Assembly (NCBI GenBank): GCA_012845835.1
Contig: JABAKD010000001.1
Coordinates: 14,076,064 to 14,140,063 of the forward strand
Direction: 5' to 3'
DNA length: 64,000 nt
Origin: Undaria pinnatifida
Taxonomy: Eukaryota > Sar > Phaeophyceae > Laminariales > Alariaceae
Shown here piece by piece: positions 30,999-41,329 of this stretch (within the stretch, counting starts at the first letter, position 1; every line of letters starts with the position of its first letter). A program made the position numbers and the translations under genes. The notes under the pieces are model-generated. The model searched no databases and was not told where the DNA came from. It saw only the letters and a program-made list of their open reading frames with translations.

Positions 30999-31251
30999 GG
31001 CCCAGGCTACGGCAGCGGGGTCCCTCTTGGGACCTTTTTTTGCAGTGGGTTGAGGTCGCTCGCGCGAGTAACCCCTGTTTCTTGGATGCGGTCTGAAATG
31101 GCTCGCGGTGTTCTGAAATTGCGATATCAGTCCGCAATGGCACGGTTTGCTGCGCTGCGCGATAACAACCGCCAGAAGTATTTTCGTCCGCGAAGTGCTG
31201 AGTCACTCGCGCGAGCATGGGGGTACGGGGCCCCCTGCCGTAGCCTTGGTC
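30999..31251 (+). mobile_element. MITE1 copy 3, with GTCG target duplication
   Basis: It starts GGCCCAGGCTACGGCAGCGG and ends CCCTGCCGTAGCCTTGGTC, flanked by GTCG at 30995-30998 and 31252-31255. It is 70 bp downstream of copy 2 in the same orientation. Internal frames are chance. Confidence 0.93.
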
Positions 31252-31299
31252 GTCGGTAGTTTGGTTTTGGTTTTTCGTTGGCCTGGGTTGCTATTAGTC

Positions 31300-31540
31300 A
31301 AGAGACTCTTCTTCCCCCTCCCCACTGCGAGGTGCGCCTAATTTTTATCGCGAGAAGTTCAGCATTTTCTGCTCTCGTCGACTCGCGTGGAACTACTTTG
31401 TGCGTCCCCACGCTATAAAGTGCTCCCGGCAGTTGCTGTGTCCAGGATTCGAAAATCTCTCCTTAACTTGGCGAAGTTTGAACCCCCTGACTCCAGCAGT
31501 GTTCAAGGTTTACCACACTAGACCAACGGGGCGACCGGCA
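31300..31540 (-). mobile_element. SINE-B, second minus-strand copy
   Basis: Head GCCGGTCGCCCCGTTGGTC then TAGTGTGGTAAACC (31539-31505), B-box-like GGGGGTTCAAACTT, then body AGTTCCACGCGAGTCGACGA, ATGCTGAACTTCTCGCGATA and the purine-rich GTGGGGAGGGGGAAG at 31328-31311. A further CTCAGACCCGGGGTCACTAA near 31766 also matches the 22.4-kb copy, so the element may extend or be duplicated there. Confidence 0.65.
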
Positions 31541-32639
31541 CTCGGTCGTTTGTTCCGAATACTTGTAACTTTGCTCTGTTGCTGATGTGCGATACCGGTG
31601 TACTCAAAAAGGTCGTACAAACAGGTCAATGGTGTAAGCAGTCTCGCGTGTTATTGCTGACTATCCTGATCTACTCTATTTGTCTGTTTGGTCGTTTTGC
31701 TACTGCTCATCCCTTCAACGATGTTAGCGCTTTTTATTTCCCTCCCTCCCTCCTCGGCCATAACTCAGACCCGGGGTCACTAAATAGGCGTTTCTCCCCC
31801 TCCTCACGGCGGATAGTAACGCAACTGGATAATAACAGTGTGATGTTATATTACACCAGACTGGGACTATAACCGACCCGGTGTAATATTGCGCGGTGGC
31901 ATGAACGTCGTACGCCTCCACCTTGGAATTTACCTACAGCACAGCATAATACAGATATGTTGCGGTAATGTCAGGAGTTCGAGTGCACATCGAGGTGTAA
32001 TGCTTGTGAAGAGCATACCAAACATTAGACGTACTGCACCTCTTGGTGATGGAAGTTTTGCAACTGAGCGAGAACGTTTTTGGCAGTGCGTTTGAGAGAA
32101 GTGAGCTACGACATGAGGCACGATGAGAGCACATTCTTGCCAAAAGGGTGAAAATTTCTGTGCTTTTCACGGGTCATCATCCGGCCAGCGGATCGGATCA
32201 GGAGGTTTTCAAAGCCTCGCCGGTCGAATCTGGTTGGGTCAAGGGATGTTGGAAGTCTCATGGGCACGGATCGCGTCGGGTCAAAAGCGGCTTTCAAATA
32301 TCACGGGTCGGGGTCGTGTGGGTCACCCTGAGACCGGATTTGACCTTAAGAAGCAATCTGACACTTGAAAATGCCTAATGGTTATCCTATTGACCCTGCC
32401 AGCATCCAGGGCGGCAGTCCTAAGTTCGCCTATATCTTGAAACACTGGAACGTATCTACAGAAACGCGCGGCCGGAGTTTCAGGCAGTCTGCAAAGAAAG
32501 AGAGGTGGGTATCGACCATTATAACCCAATGGGGGCTTCAGAAGGAGAAATTGACGAACTGAATTGACGATTGCGGCATCCTTCACACGAAGCAGCCCGG
32601 CCTTGACGCCCTCCCCACCCAAACAGCGTGTTTCTTTTC
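31541..32639. other. Mostly unassigned
   Basis: It includes a SINE-B-like fragment near 31760-31815 and a GC-richer stretch at 32160-32370 with a repeated CGGGTC/GGATCGG theme. No gene was recognised. Confidence 0.5.
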
Positions 32640-33455
32640 TTTAACGAACGTTTCGTGGCTGCTCGAAACGAAGAAGCATTTTATGAAAATCAAATTTTCA
32701 CATATATTCTTGTTTGCAAAGGAACGATCGAAGCATGACGTCGGCGTGGCAGGGGGCACCGTATTTAAGGGGATATGGCCAGGAGCTGGTTCAAAACCGG
32801 GGATTTTATTCTAAAGACACGCTGGGGGGGCTACCGTGGAACGACTCGCTACTAGATCAGGACTGGACACAGCGATTTTTCTACAGTCCAACTTCGATGC
32901 AAGTCCCTGTGAGACACGCGCTTAGCTTGCACTCTGCTGTGGGCTGCATATTCGCATCATGATCAGCGCGCATCGATCTAATTGCATCGGTCTGACATGG
33001 GCCCCAAAGGGTTAGGTTCAGGTGGTCGAACTCGGAGTCAGACGTGCGTGTCTCTAGTTGAAATAGTTTAGGAGATGGTTCTGACTGACGCGGCACTTCA
33101 TCGGACGGTCAACTATTGCAACAAACTGTCCAATCTCATGGGCATTCCTTAGACTATACGTTTTACATTTCTTGTAATACATTGTAAGTCTTTTGATCGA
33201 GTCATCTGGTGCAGCAGATTCTAAGAATTTCCTGAGCTCCTAACGTGAGGAGATCAATACGTTTTCCCTGCAACATGGCTTCGAAGGCGTTTGTTTGCGC
33301 TGCCAGACCAACATGTCCATGCGCTAGTCCTTAAACAAGCATACGCTCGTGAAATTATCATACCAAACGATAGTTCCGCACTTGGGAGCTCAACCAGTCT
33401 GCAACGTGTGCTGGCCCCAAAAAGTCCAAGCCGTACCGTCGGATGACTCGCTCGT
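32640..33455 (+). repeat. Dispersed repeat K, longest copy
   Basis: It runs TTAACGAACGTTTCGTGGCT, GCATGACGTCGGCGTGGC, GGGGGCTACCGTGGAACGAC, GCGCTAGTCCTTAAACAAGC and GTCGGATGACTCGCTCG. Segments recur at 36268-36630, 41908-42182 (short form) and 50395-50765. No protein is recognised. The short copy is flanked by a 7-bp duplication, supporting mobility. Confidence 0.65.
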
Positions 33456-34280
33456 CCCTTCAATTACGTCTGCACTTTTTTTTCTTCTTTCCCTCCTCCC
33501 CACTACGTTGCGCACAACATGCTTGATTGGGCCTACATCCTTTTTTACATGGTATTCATACTGCGATTCTTTCTTCTCCCCAGTTACACCTGGCACCGTA
33601 CCCTGTTCCGGGGTGTTTGCCCACTTCTCAAGCGTCGACTTAGGACAACGTACAAGTACTTGGTAAAAGATTGTCTTGGGGTCGTGATAGGAGAACCATT
33701 GGTGCCTGTGAGCATTGGGACCGTTTTTTTTATGTAGGTGATTACAAGTAGCATATAATTATTCGTAGTAGTTCAGCCCTCCCGTCACTACTGTTAAGCT
33801 AACAGATGTCGTTCCGAGGTAACAGTATATCTCCAATCTCCTTCTATAAAGCAGTGGTATCTCTCCGACGATCGTCTGCCAACCATTTCCCCATTTTCTT
33901 TTCCCACATCTGTTACTATTTCCACGGCTTGTAAAGACCGAATGGATGTCTTTGAAACACCACGACAAGGTCGTCTGTATTAGTGGAAGGAGTTCTTGAC
34001 GGCTTCCTTGACGGCTTGTTTGACAGATTCCATCGACAGCGTCCTTGACGTCTACCTGCTAAATCGTTTTTGAAGCGCAAAAGCCATCCCTCGCCGAACT
34101 CCAAGTGTGTCCTGTCCTCGAAGACGTGTCGACGTTCTGCAAGAGTTTGTGCGTCAAGAGTGACGTCAACCGATGCATTTTGCTTGAGGCTGATACCTTG
34201 CCAGCTTGTCGGGTAATCGAAGATTCTTCATCATGACTAAATATGACATTTCAACGATTTTTCCTTCAGGACGAGGTTGG
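33456..34280. other. Non-coding stretch
   Basis: A short direct repeat CTTGACGGCTTCCTTGACGG at about 33996 is the only structure. No gene recognised. Confidence 0.5.
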
Positions 34281-34350
34281 TACAGTAGGGGGGCGGGCCT
34301 ACATAAGGCGGTCGTTTGAGATAGGGCGGTCGAAAACTGCTTGACACGAC

Positions 34351-34445
34351 AGAAGATGCGAACAGGGCGGCTACCGCCCTATATAGCAACGTACTCTATA
34401 TAAGGCGGAAGCCGCTTATTCGGGGCGCCTACCGCCCTACTCTGC
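34351..34445. repeat. Cluster of GGCGG dyads
   Basis: Successive short palindromes AGGGCGGCTACCGCCCT, ATAAGGCGGAAGCCGCTTAT and GGGGCGCCTACCGCCC stand within 95 bp, just inside the left end of the 1.46-kb transposon. They look like multiple sites for one protein or a structured terminus. Confidence 0.7.
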
Positions 34446-34631
34446 GCGGCTATCGCCGTATCCACGGCCCACTTTCGCCTCTCCACACTAGTACAAAACC
34501 TCGCTTTGGTGCTGCTTTTGAGCGAGGTATAGGCAGCAGTATTACATCCCTTTTGCTGTTGTTGCTGCTGCGAGAACACACAACGAACAGAGGGGATGCG
34601 CACGATGCCCTGAGCAGCAGGCGACCTGTGT

Positions 34632-35252
34632 TTGGTTCCAGCCCGCACCCCCGAGCGCCCTGACACGGCCACGAATGTCGCGGACAATGAAGTGATCGAC
34701 TGCACAGACTCTGTGGTGAAGCCGATCCGGACTGGGACAACCCAATGCAGCGCGTCTGCCATGATTGCCTTGCCGCCAAGCGATCTTCGAAGGGCAAGGG
34801 CAAGGCAATCAAGCCCCAGGCGAGAAAGCGCAAGGCGTCAGACGCGGGCGGTGTTGGGGCGAGGCCATGGAAGAGCGCAAAGTCTGGAACAGACAATACG
34901 GATGTCATGGAGGCTATGCAACTCGATGCGGCAGGCGGCAGACGTAGTGACGGAAGTGCTGAAAGGCACTCACGTCAACAAGGTGAATGCTGAAGAGATC
35001 GAAAACAGCGATGATGATATGACTGGGCACGGGGGCGGTGCCCCCCGGGCCTACGTGGAACGTTCGTCGCACTTCGTTTCTCTGGAGAGCGCAGCGGAGG
35101 CGTGCGGCAATGGCGATGCCTCCTTCTATCTGCAGAAAGCCAGGATATCGTTCATCAAAGCGCACGCCTCTAAGTCAGTGCAGAAGGCAGGCATGAGGCA
35201 ATTTTGTGAGCCTCAACAAAGCCATCGGGAGGGGCACAGCGGACGACTGTAG
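34632..35252 (+). pseudogene. Open frame inside the TA-flanked transposon, unassigned
   Basis: A 206-residue frame occupies the middle of the element. A second frame from 34745 reads DCLAAKRSSKGKGKAIKPQA and continues basic and Ala/Gly-rich, like the N-terminal low-complexity part of many transposases. The acidic EEIENSDDDMTGHGGG segment at 34996-35043 is in the first frame. This pattern suggests an eroded gene with a frame change near 34950-35000. No catalytic motif is visible, so the family is not assigned. Confidence 0.35.
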
Positions 35253-35789
35253 TGCAATACAGTAGTCAGTACAGTAGTACAGTGCCGTACATTAGGTTAG
35301 AGCTCTGTTGTGAATGTGCAGCAAAGCAAAGATTCCTCTTCGTACAACAGTACGGCAATGTTATCTTCTCTGGGTGGAGTGCGTCTTCGGCGGGCTCTGT
35401 CGCCCGCAGCTCAACTAATATTTTACTAAAGCACATGCAAAGTGTGTGTGCACCCGTCTGCTCCGCCGTGCTTTGGTGTGTATTTGACACCTCGCATATT
35501 TACTGGGCTCAGCACTGGTACTGCTGCAACGCTGCACCTTCCTTCTCCGAGCACACGTATGATGTTCCTCTTCGCGATGCCCTCTGGGTCATCTTCTGGG
35601 TCAGAGGCACTCTGTGCTGTACCTTAATAGGCTATACACTGAATAGGGTGGTCAACCCCCCTAACTCCAATAGGGCGGTCTTTCGAGATAAGGCGGTCAA
35701 AATCTCGGTTCACTAAATCGCCTTATATGCCCCCCCCCACTGTATTGGAACATGAGGGCGGTCGTGATGTTGCGAAATCTTCCCTTCAC

Positions 35790-35869
35790 GCCTTAACAAC
35801 TGGAAAGCCGTCTTCGGGGACAAAATTACTCGGAGTTAGTATATAGGGGGGGGTTCGGGATTCCAAAGG
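35790..35869 (-). mobile_element. Small inverted-repeat element, reversed copy
   Basis: The reverse complement reads CTTTGGAATCCCGAACCCC, GAGTAATTTTGTCCCC and CTTTCCAGTTGTTAAGG, matching 27126-27218. Confidence 0.7.
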
Positions 35870-36070
35870 AGTCAAAGGCACTGCTCGATGAACCCTTTTC
35901 TTGGAACCTCACAATGGAAGGAAGTCCTGCTTCAACCGAAGGATGATTGCAGCATCTGCCACCATCATGTACACGCCTCGGGGGTAATGACAGGTTTTTC
36001 TGACGTTTGCTACGGTTGGTAAGAGTTGGCACTTTTTTGCTCAAATGCTTTCTGAATGACGCGACGGTGC

Positions 36071-36267
36071 TGATGCGTGCAACGATAGAGGTAGTAGCAG
36101 TTTTCGTCTGAAATGGTGTCCGAATTTGACGGGATTCCTTAACCCGAAATCGTCGGAAACAGGTACTTTTTGTTGTTGTTTGCGTGACTCTCGTTTGTGT
36201 ACCTACGTAGGCCATGGGATTTTTCATTCGCGGTCTAGGAGTTTTGGTTCTTCTCTCGACTGATTCT
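36071..36267 (-). mobile_element. MITE2 copy 4, truncated
   Basis: On the plus strand it starts TGATGCGTGCAACGATAGAG, the family end, and reads backwards through the TTCCTTAACCCGAAATCGTC segment and GCCATGGGATTTTTC. The other end is lost at about 36267, where repeat K begins with CTACGATAGCCCCCC. Confidence 0.75.
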
Positions 36268-36630
36268 ACGATAGCCCCCCCCAAAACCAGCGATATTATT
36301 TAACGAACGTTTCGTGGCTGCTCGACACGAGGAAGGATGCTACAAGAATTGTATCTTCGCATATGTTCTTGTTTCGCTATTTGACCGGTGTATGAACAGT
36401 TTGTGTAACTATTAATAGGCCATGGATTTGTCCGTCAGACTGCGCTTTATATTTGCTCAATCAATGCAGGGCGCGCAATCCGGCCGTCAACTCTATGCGC
36501 TAGTCCTGATACAAACGTACTCGTAAAGTAATTGGATGAACGGATAGTTCCCCGCGTGAGGGGCGGCCAAAAACGTTCGACCCCAAAATGTGCAGCCCTT
36601 GCCGTGGGATGCCCAAAAACAATCCCGTTC
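36268..36630 (+). repeat. Dispersed repeat K, copy 2
   Basis: CTACGATAGCCCCCCC, TTAACGAACGTTTCGTGGCT, GCGCTAGTCCTGATACAAAC and CCAAAAACGTTCGACCCC follow the order of the 32.6-kb copy with internal losses. Confidence 0.65.
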
Positions 36631-37171
36631 GGAACTTTCCAGAGATGCATAGCTTGGCGTTCGCACTCTCCCAATTGTCGACATAGTCGCCTTCGTCGTC
36701 CCGACGGGCGGCGTTAACTTGCGTGGCGTTTGGTGCTAGCCTTCAGTAGAACGTTGCACTTTGGCAAGACCGCCCTTGTTTTGCTTTGGTAGATTCTGTG
36801 CCTAGGCTAACCCAAGATCGTCGGAATGTCGTTCTAGTTAGGGGCAAATGATTATTTTAATATATCCTGGGCCACGGGTGTTGAGAACGCATGCGATGCG
36901 TGTGCCGTACAGCTAATACCGTTGCGCTTTCAACACACTAGTGAACACACTACACTAGTGAACACACTTTTGCACGTTATTAACATTCATAGTGAAAACA
37001 CCTTGTATCCGGCGTCCTTGGCTGCTTGGTGTGACGGATTCTGGAATCACCAGTTGATTTCACCGATAATTCCCTAGTGGTTGACCTCCAAAAGAGTTTA
37101 GATTACCGTGTAGTTCGTGGCAAAGCGGCTTATATTTGGACCTTATGGTGGTACCTGCCTATTCCCAAGTA
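36631..37171. other. Non-coding stretch
   Basis: A short tandem CACTAGTGAACACAC pair lies at about 36938-36968. No gene recognised. Confidence 0.5.
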
Positions 37172-37336
37172 CAGCAGGGGGGCGGTATCCCGTTCTAAGG
37201 CCCAGGAAGAAGCTCTTGGCGCGGCTGGGGAATTGCACTCATAACCTAGAAGGAATAAGGCGGCTTCCCTCTATAGGGCGGTCACATTGCTCTCGCACAC
37301 CAACCACCGCCTTACAGGGGGACCCCTAGGGTACTG
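37172..37336. mobile_element. Deletion derivative of the 1.46-kb transposon
   Basis: TA then CAGCAGGGGGGCGGTATC at the left. The right side reads in reverse CAGTACCCTAGGGG and GTAAGGCGGT. Inside are AATAAGGCGGCTTC and TATAGGGCGGTCAC, the same words as at 34.3 and 35.7 kb. The right flank is TG, not TA, so one side has mutated or the end is misplaced. Confidence 0.6.
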
Positions 37337-37539
37337 TGTCCAGTATACATACTACTGGACTACTGGATTGTGCCTTCAAAGCGGGGTCATAGTTCCAATT
37401 TGGTTGAAGGGTGTGTGATTGGCCATAGGCAGTGTCCTTGGTAGCATGTTTCTGCTGGCCGTTGTTTTCCTCCTGAAGGATGCGCAATTTGGCGGTCTGT
37501 TGCCCAAGGTAAACTGTTCCTGCTGGCAGTTTTGTTTTT

Positions 37540-39000
37540 CCTGGCCCGCCGTCGTTGGAGTTTTCGGGCACTCCCCTGCTAGACTACAGCAGTGTGCATT
37601 GTTGTGCTAGTCTATGCACCGCGCCAAACCGTCGACAACGTCCAGCTCTGCGGTACTTACTAGCGTCCAGCGTGGGTGCTGTTAGAGGCAAACAGCACTC
37701 TAGACCAAGGCTAGACGGCATTTCACAGCAGTGCTAGACAACTTCCCAGAAGCACTCTCGTTTTGATAATAGCATGGCGTAGAACTGCAGCCGTGGGCGT
37801 GGGAGTTGTGTCCACACGAGCGAAACTACGGCAGTGTGCGTCGTGCCCAACATATTCACTGCGCGAAAACATCGCTACGGTGCATAGTAGCGCCCAGCAT
37901 TGGTGCTGTTGGAGCCGGACAAATCTCCAGAGCAATGCTACATGGCATTTCAGAGCAACGCCAGAGTACGTCCCGGAGCAATGCCAGACAACATCCCAGA
38001 ATCTATACTGTAGTGCCAGGTTGCAGTTTACCGGTAGTATCATCTGGAAGACCAAGGGTACGGTAGGTGGATCACTTGGCGATTCTCTGTATCACCGACT
38101 CAGAGCGACTCACGACAGCGGCTACCTGACGTCCTTGTCGCGTTGCGGTTTCGCGATATTCGTACCGTCATGGAACACTTTAGTACGTTGCGACAACAAA
38201 CATTCACCCAATCCGGTATTGAATGAGGTTCAGAACTGACTCGGCGGTGAAAATATTGGCGTTATTACGTGCGGCCATGGAATGCTTTGCTACGTTGCGA
38301 CAACAAGCATTCACCAATTCCGGTATTGAATGAGGTTCAGAACAGACTCTGCGGTGAAAATATGAGTGTGCTTCTGGTAACGTGACCTTTATCGGTGGCA
38401 TTGCAGTCCTGGGAGTTCTGCGCCCCCGCGCCACACTACGGTGTTGTGCGTTGTACGAGTTCATTCGCTGATGTGCGACACCATTGACGTCCAAACGTAA
38501 CGGCATGACAATAATTAGTGGTGTCAGGCATTGGTGCATATAAAACACCGGAGCAATGCTAGACGTGCATCGTAGGAAAAACCGCTACGGCAGTTGCAGA
38601 CTACATTTCAGAGTAATGCTAGACAGTAGTTCCAGAGCAAGGCTAGGCGACACCGCAGAAGCAATGCTGCGGTTAGCTACGAAGTAGCGTGACGTAGCAC
38701 TGCAGTCGCGGCAGTTGTGCCCCCTCGTGTACGCAGCCCTACGAAATGTGATTTTCGCGAGTCCATTCACCTCTGCGCACCCATCAATATCTACACTTTA
38801 GCGGTACTTAGTGGTGTCAGGCATGGATGCCGTTGAAGGCGGGGAACAATCGAAAGCAATGCTAGAAATCGCTCCAGATTGTACTCTTGGCTGGTATTAA
38901 CAGCGTGCCGTACGAGTAGCGCTGCAGTGAGATTATTTGAGTCACTCGTGCAAGTGGCGGTAGTGAAAAACGGGGTGCATCGTCTCATTCCACACCAGAC
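37540..39000 (+). repeat. Degenerate satellite-like array
   Basis: Related modules recur with the words AGCGTCCAGCGTGGGTGCTG (37662), AGCGCCCAGCATTGGTGCTG (37889), GTGTCAGGCATTGGTGCA (38521) and GTGTCAGGCATGGATGCCG (38811). Each is followed by GCAATGCTAGAC-like blocks and preceded by CTACGGCAGTGTGCGT-like blocks. Unit length is about 225-300 bp with insertions, the largest at about 38040-38390. It is strongly diverged and so old. No frame is conserved. Confidence 0.75.
38171..38384 (+). repeat. 107-bp tandem duplication in the array
   Basis: TGGAACACTTTAGTACGTTG (38171) and TGGAATGCTTTGCTACGTTG (38278) start two units that both run through CCGGTATTGAATGAGGTTCA and GCGGTGAAAATAT. Confidence 0.9.
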
Positions 39001-39394
39001 TGAAAGCACAATTCTACGGCGGAGGGTGACAATTGGGTCTGTGGTGGTGTCTATCGCGAAAGCAATGTACACAAGCAATTGGCTGCGAGCAGTCACGGGC
39101 GCGAGAAGCCTGTGAGCCGCTGTAAAACAGAGGCCCTATAAGTGGCCCGGTTTCTCCAGCGATGGCGGTGCGGGGTCGACGTGCTTCGTTCTATGGTGGG
39201 TACCTCGACTTGAGGGAGGTACGGTTCGGGCCGGAAGTGTCTTTCTTGAACACTAACTGTAGTACTATGGGTTTCTCTTGACGTGACTGCCGTCCACACT
39301 AGGTCGAAGGCGTAACTCTTAGTTTTTGGTGCAAGTCGATTCGCCCTCTCCTTGCTGTACTAACCCCCAAACCTGGCCTACCCACCAGTGTGTC
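39001..39394. other. Non-coding stretch
   Basis: Nothing recognised. Confidence 0.5.
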
Positions 39395-39770
39395 GTCATG
39401 AGGGTACCAATGATGGGATATGACAGGGCATGTATCCAAGCAACAGGGCAAGGACACCATTCCGTGGGGTACCAATGACAGGATATGGCAGGGCGCATGT
39501 ATCCAAACAACAAGGCAAGGATACTCGACGTATTAGCAGGCAATGAACCAACCCCTCTACGACGGACTGCAGGGGGGAAACATGTCGGAAGAAGCCCTGC
39601 GGTTCGAGCATGTATGCTCTCGCTTTTCGTTGGTGTCCTTGCCTTGTTGTTTGGATACATGCGCCCTGTCCCATACCTATCATTGGTACCCCACGGAATG
39701 GTGTCCTTGCCCTGTTGTTTGGATACATGCGCCCTGTCATATCCTATCATTGGTACCCATGGAATCATCC
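39395..39770. repeat. Inverted repeat made of two tandem units per arm
   Basis: The left arm (39395-39525) has two units of about 75 bp built from GGTACCAATGA, GGATATG, CAGGGC, ATGTATCCAA, ACAA or ACAGGGCAAGGA. The right arm (39633-39770) has the same two units reversed. Arms are about 90 percent similar around a loop of about 105 bp. It could fold into a large cruciform. No coding role is supported. Confidence 0.9.
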
Positions 39771-40255
39771 CACGATAGGAGTTGCTGTTTTTGGGCCAAA
39801 CGGATCTGACCGGTTGAGCTGCTCAAATATGGAAAGTTACTATCAGTGATTGCGATAACTTCAAGGGTACCAGAGGGGGAGCACGCAAGAAAAGTGAAAA
39901 CAGAGCCGCACTCCTAGAAAGGTCAACAAACGAAAAAAGAAAAACGGAGCGTTGTGAGTTGTGCGCGAATCGAGGAAGTGGCGTTTCTTTTTTTTCTTTT
40001 TTTTGTGCTTGGTTTTTAGCACCCCCCCCCCCCCCGCCCCCCTCCCCCCCCTGTGTTGCTCCTGTCGAAGAAAAGTGTAGACAACTTTATTTTTATTTTG
40101 TGATCCCCCGCTGCGGGTACATTTGTTTCAGGACGGCAGTCAGAACTAGCACATAAAAGCGTTGATCGGCTTGCGCGAACGAATGTCTTCGAATTCATGC
40201 TTCGGGTGATATGTTGAGTTCCCCGTGTCAGGAGCTAGGAAACATCTTCTGCACC
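39771..40255. other. Non-coding stretch with a C-rich run
   Basis: C runs at 40022-40050 and T runs at 39990-40005. No gene recognised. Confidence 0.5.
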
Positions 40256-40355
40256 CCTAGCACGCCTGAGTTATATGTGGCCTGGCCGATGCTCTAACCC
40301 TCACGGCGGTTTGTCCAAAATTTACGGCCAGGCCACATACCGCAGGCGTGCTAGG
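40256..40355. repeat. Imperfect inverted repeat, 30-bp arms
   Basis: CCTAGCACGCCTGAG then TATGTGGCCTGGCC (40256-40287) pairs with GGCCAGGCCACATA then CGCAGGCGTGCTAGG (40326-40355) across a loop of about 38 nt. The outer GAGCTAGG and AGCTCTCGGCTC words may extend the fold. Confidence 0.85.
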
Positions 40356-40835
40356 AAGGTCCAAAGGGAGCGATTTCTAGCTCTCGGCTCCTGCATGACC
40401 TAAGGGTCGTCGTGCTAACATACGTTCGTACAGGTCTTCAGAATGCAAGTTGTATACGAAAACACACCTGAAGTTTGAGCGGCAGGTAGCGAAATTGAAT
40501 TCCTATTTCAATAATTCCTAAACTTCGAGCAATACGGGGGCCTGGTACTTTCTGCAACTTCAGTTTATTTTTTCCTCGAAACCGAGAAGGTCAGGGAAGT
40601 ACAGCAGAATATAGCTGAAGGGCCTTCGTAAAACACCTCAAAAGTATAAATAAACCAACCAAGGATTTTTTTGGTCTGCAACTTCTCTTTTTTTTTATGC
40701 ACTTCTTTACAATTTTTCACGAAACGCTCAAATTTCAGGGAGAGAAAATGAAACAAAATTGAATACCAGGCATGTTGTTCAAATAGACCCTTCGTGGTGA
40801 GTACATGTGTGTCGGGTACTCTCGTGAATACTACA
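40356..40835. other. Non-coding stretch
   Basis: A 133-residue minus-strand frame (40565-40966) runs into repeat H and shows no motif. Nothing else. Confidence 0.5.
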
Positions 40836-41075
40836 CAGCTTGTTGTTGTTGTTGTTCTCACATTAACTCGCATAATCAAGTCCGTAGTCACAGGACAGGC
40901 TCCAGTCACTCTGGAGCTGAGGAATACCCCAGGAAAAAAACACACAACCCAAGGTGGTACACGCATATATCACAGCTGACGCAATTCATGCCTCCACCAG
41001 AAACATATAAAAGTGAAATCGGGAGTCAGTCTACGATGTGCCAGGTCCAGGCCGGTGCATACCAGACAGGCAGAG
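40836..41075 (-). repeat. Dispersed repeat H, copy 2
   Basis: Reverse-oriented partner of 27862-28090, sharing GTCACAGGACAGGCTCCAG, CCAGAAACAT and AGTCTACGATGTGCCAGGTC. The triplet run here is short (five GTT units) compared with the other copy. Confidence 0.8.
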
Positions 41076-41329
41076 GAGAGGTACTTGCGCGTGCCGTTCG
41101 CGAATTCATTACGATTTTACCTTGGGGAAAACGCGGTACGTACAGAGGACAGCCGATACGTCTGTTTATTTTTTCATGAAAACTACTTGTGTAACACAGC
41201 AAAGCTTACGACGAAAAAAAATGTCCTACTTTGCGATGGTCACTATAAGGAGACTTGTTCTGGGCAATTTCTCCCTCAACGTCCCAAAACCAGAGATTTG
41301 GTGTTGCGTTATTGTACACTGTATGCACA

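Larger units (their letters stand above)
34283..35742. mobile_element. 1.46-kb inverted-repeat transposon with TA target duplication
   Basis: The left end CAGTAGGGGGGCGGGCC is preceded by TA (34281-34282). The right end reads, on the minus strand, CAGTGGGGGGGGGCATATAA and is followed by TA (35743-35744). The ends share the continuation ATAAGGCGGT. TA duplication and CAGT ends are typical of the Tc1/mariner superfamily, but no DDE/D transposase is recognisable inside. Terminal regions are rich in AAGGCGGTC words. A small relative lies at 37172-37336. Confidence 0.75.

Noticed and set aside
38052-38072. A further MITE1 end (GACCAAGGGTACGGTAGGTG)
   Set aside because: The left end looks good but no matching right end or target duplication was found nearby. 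At most it is a solo end.
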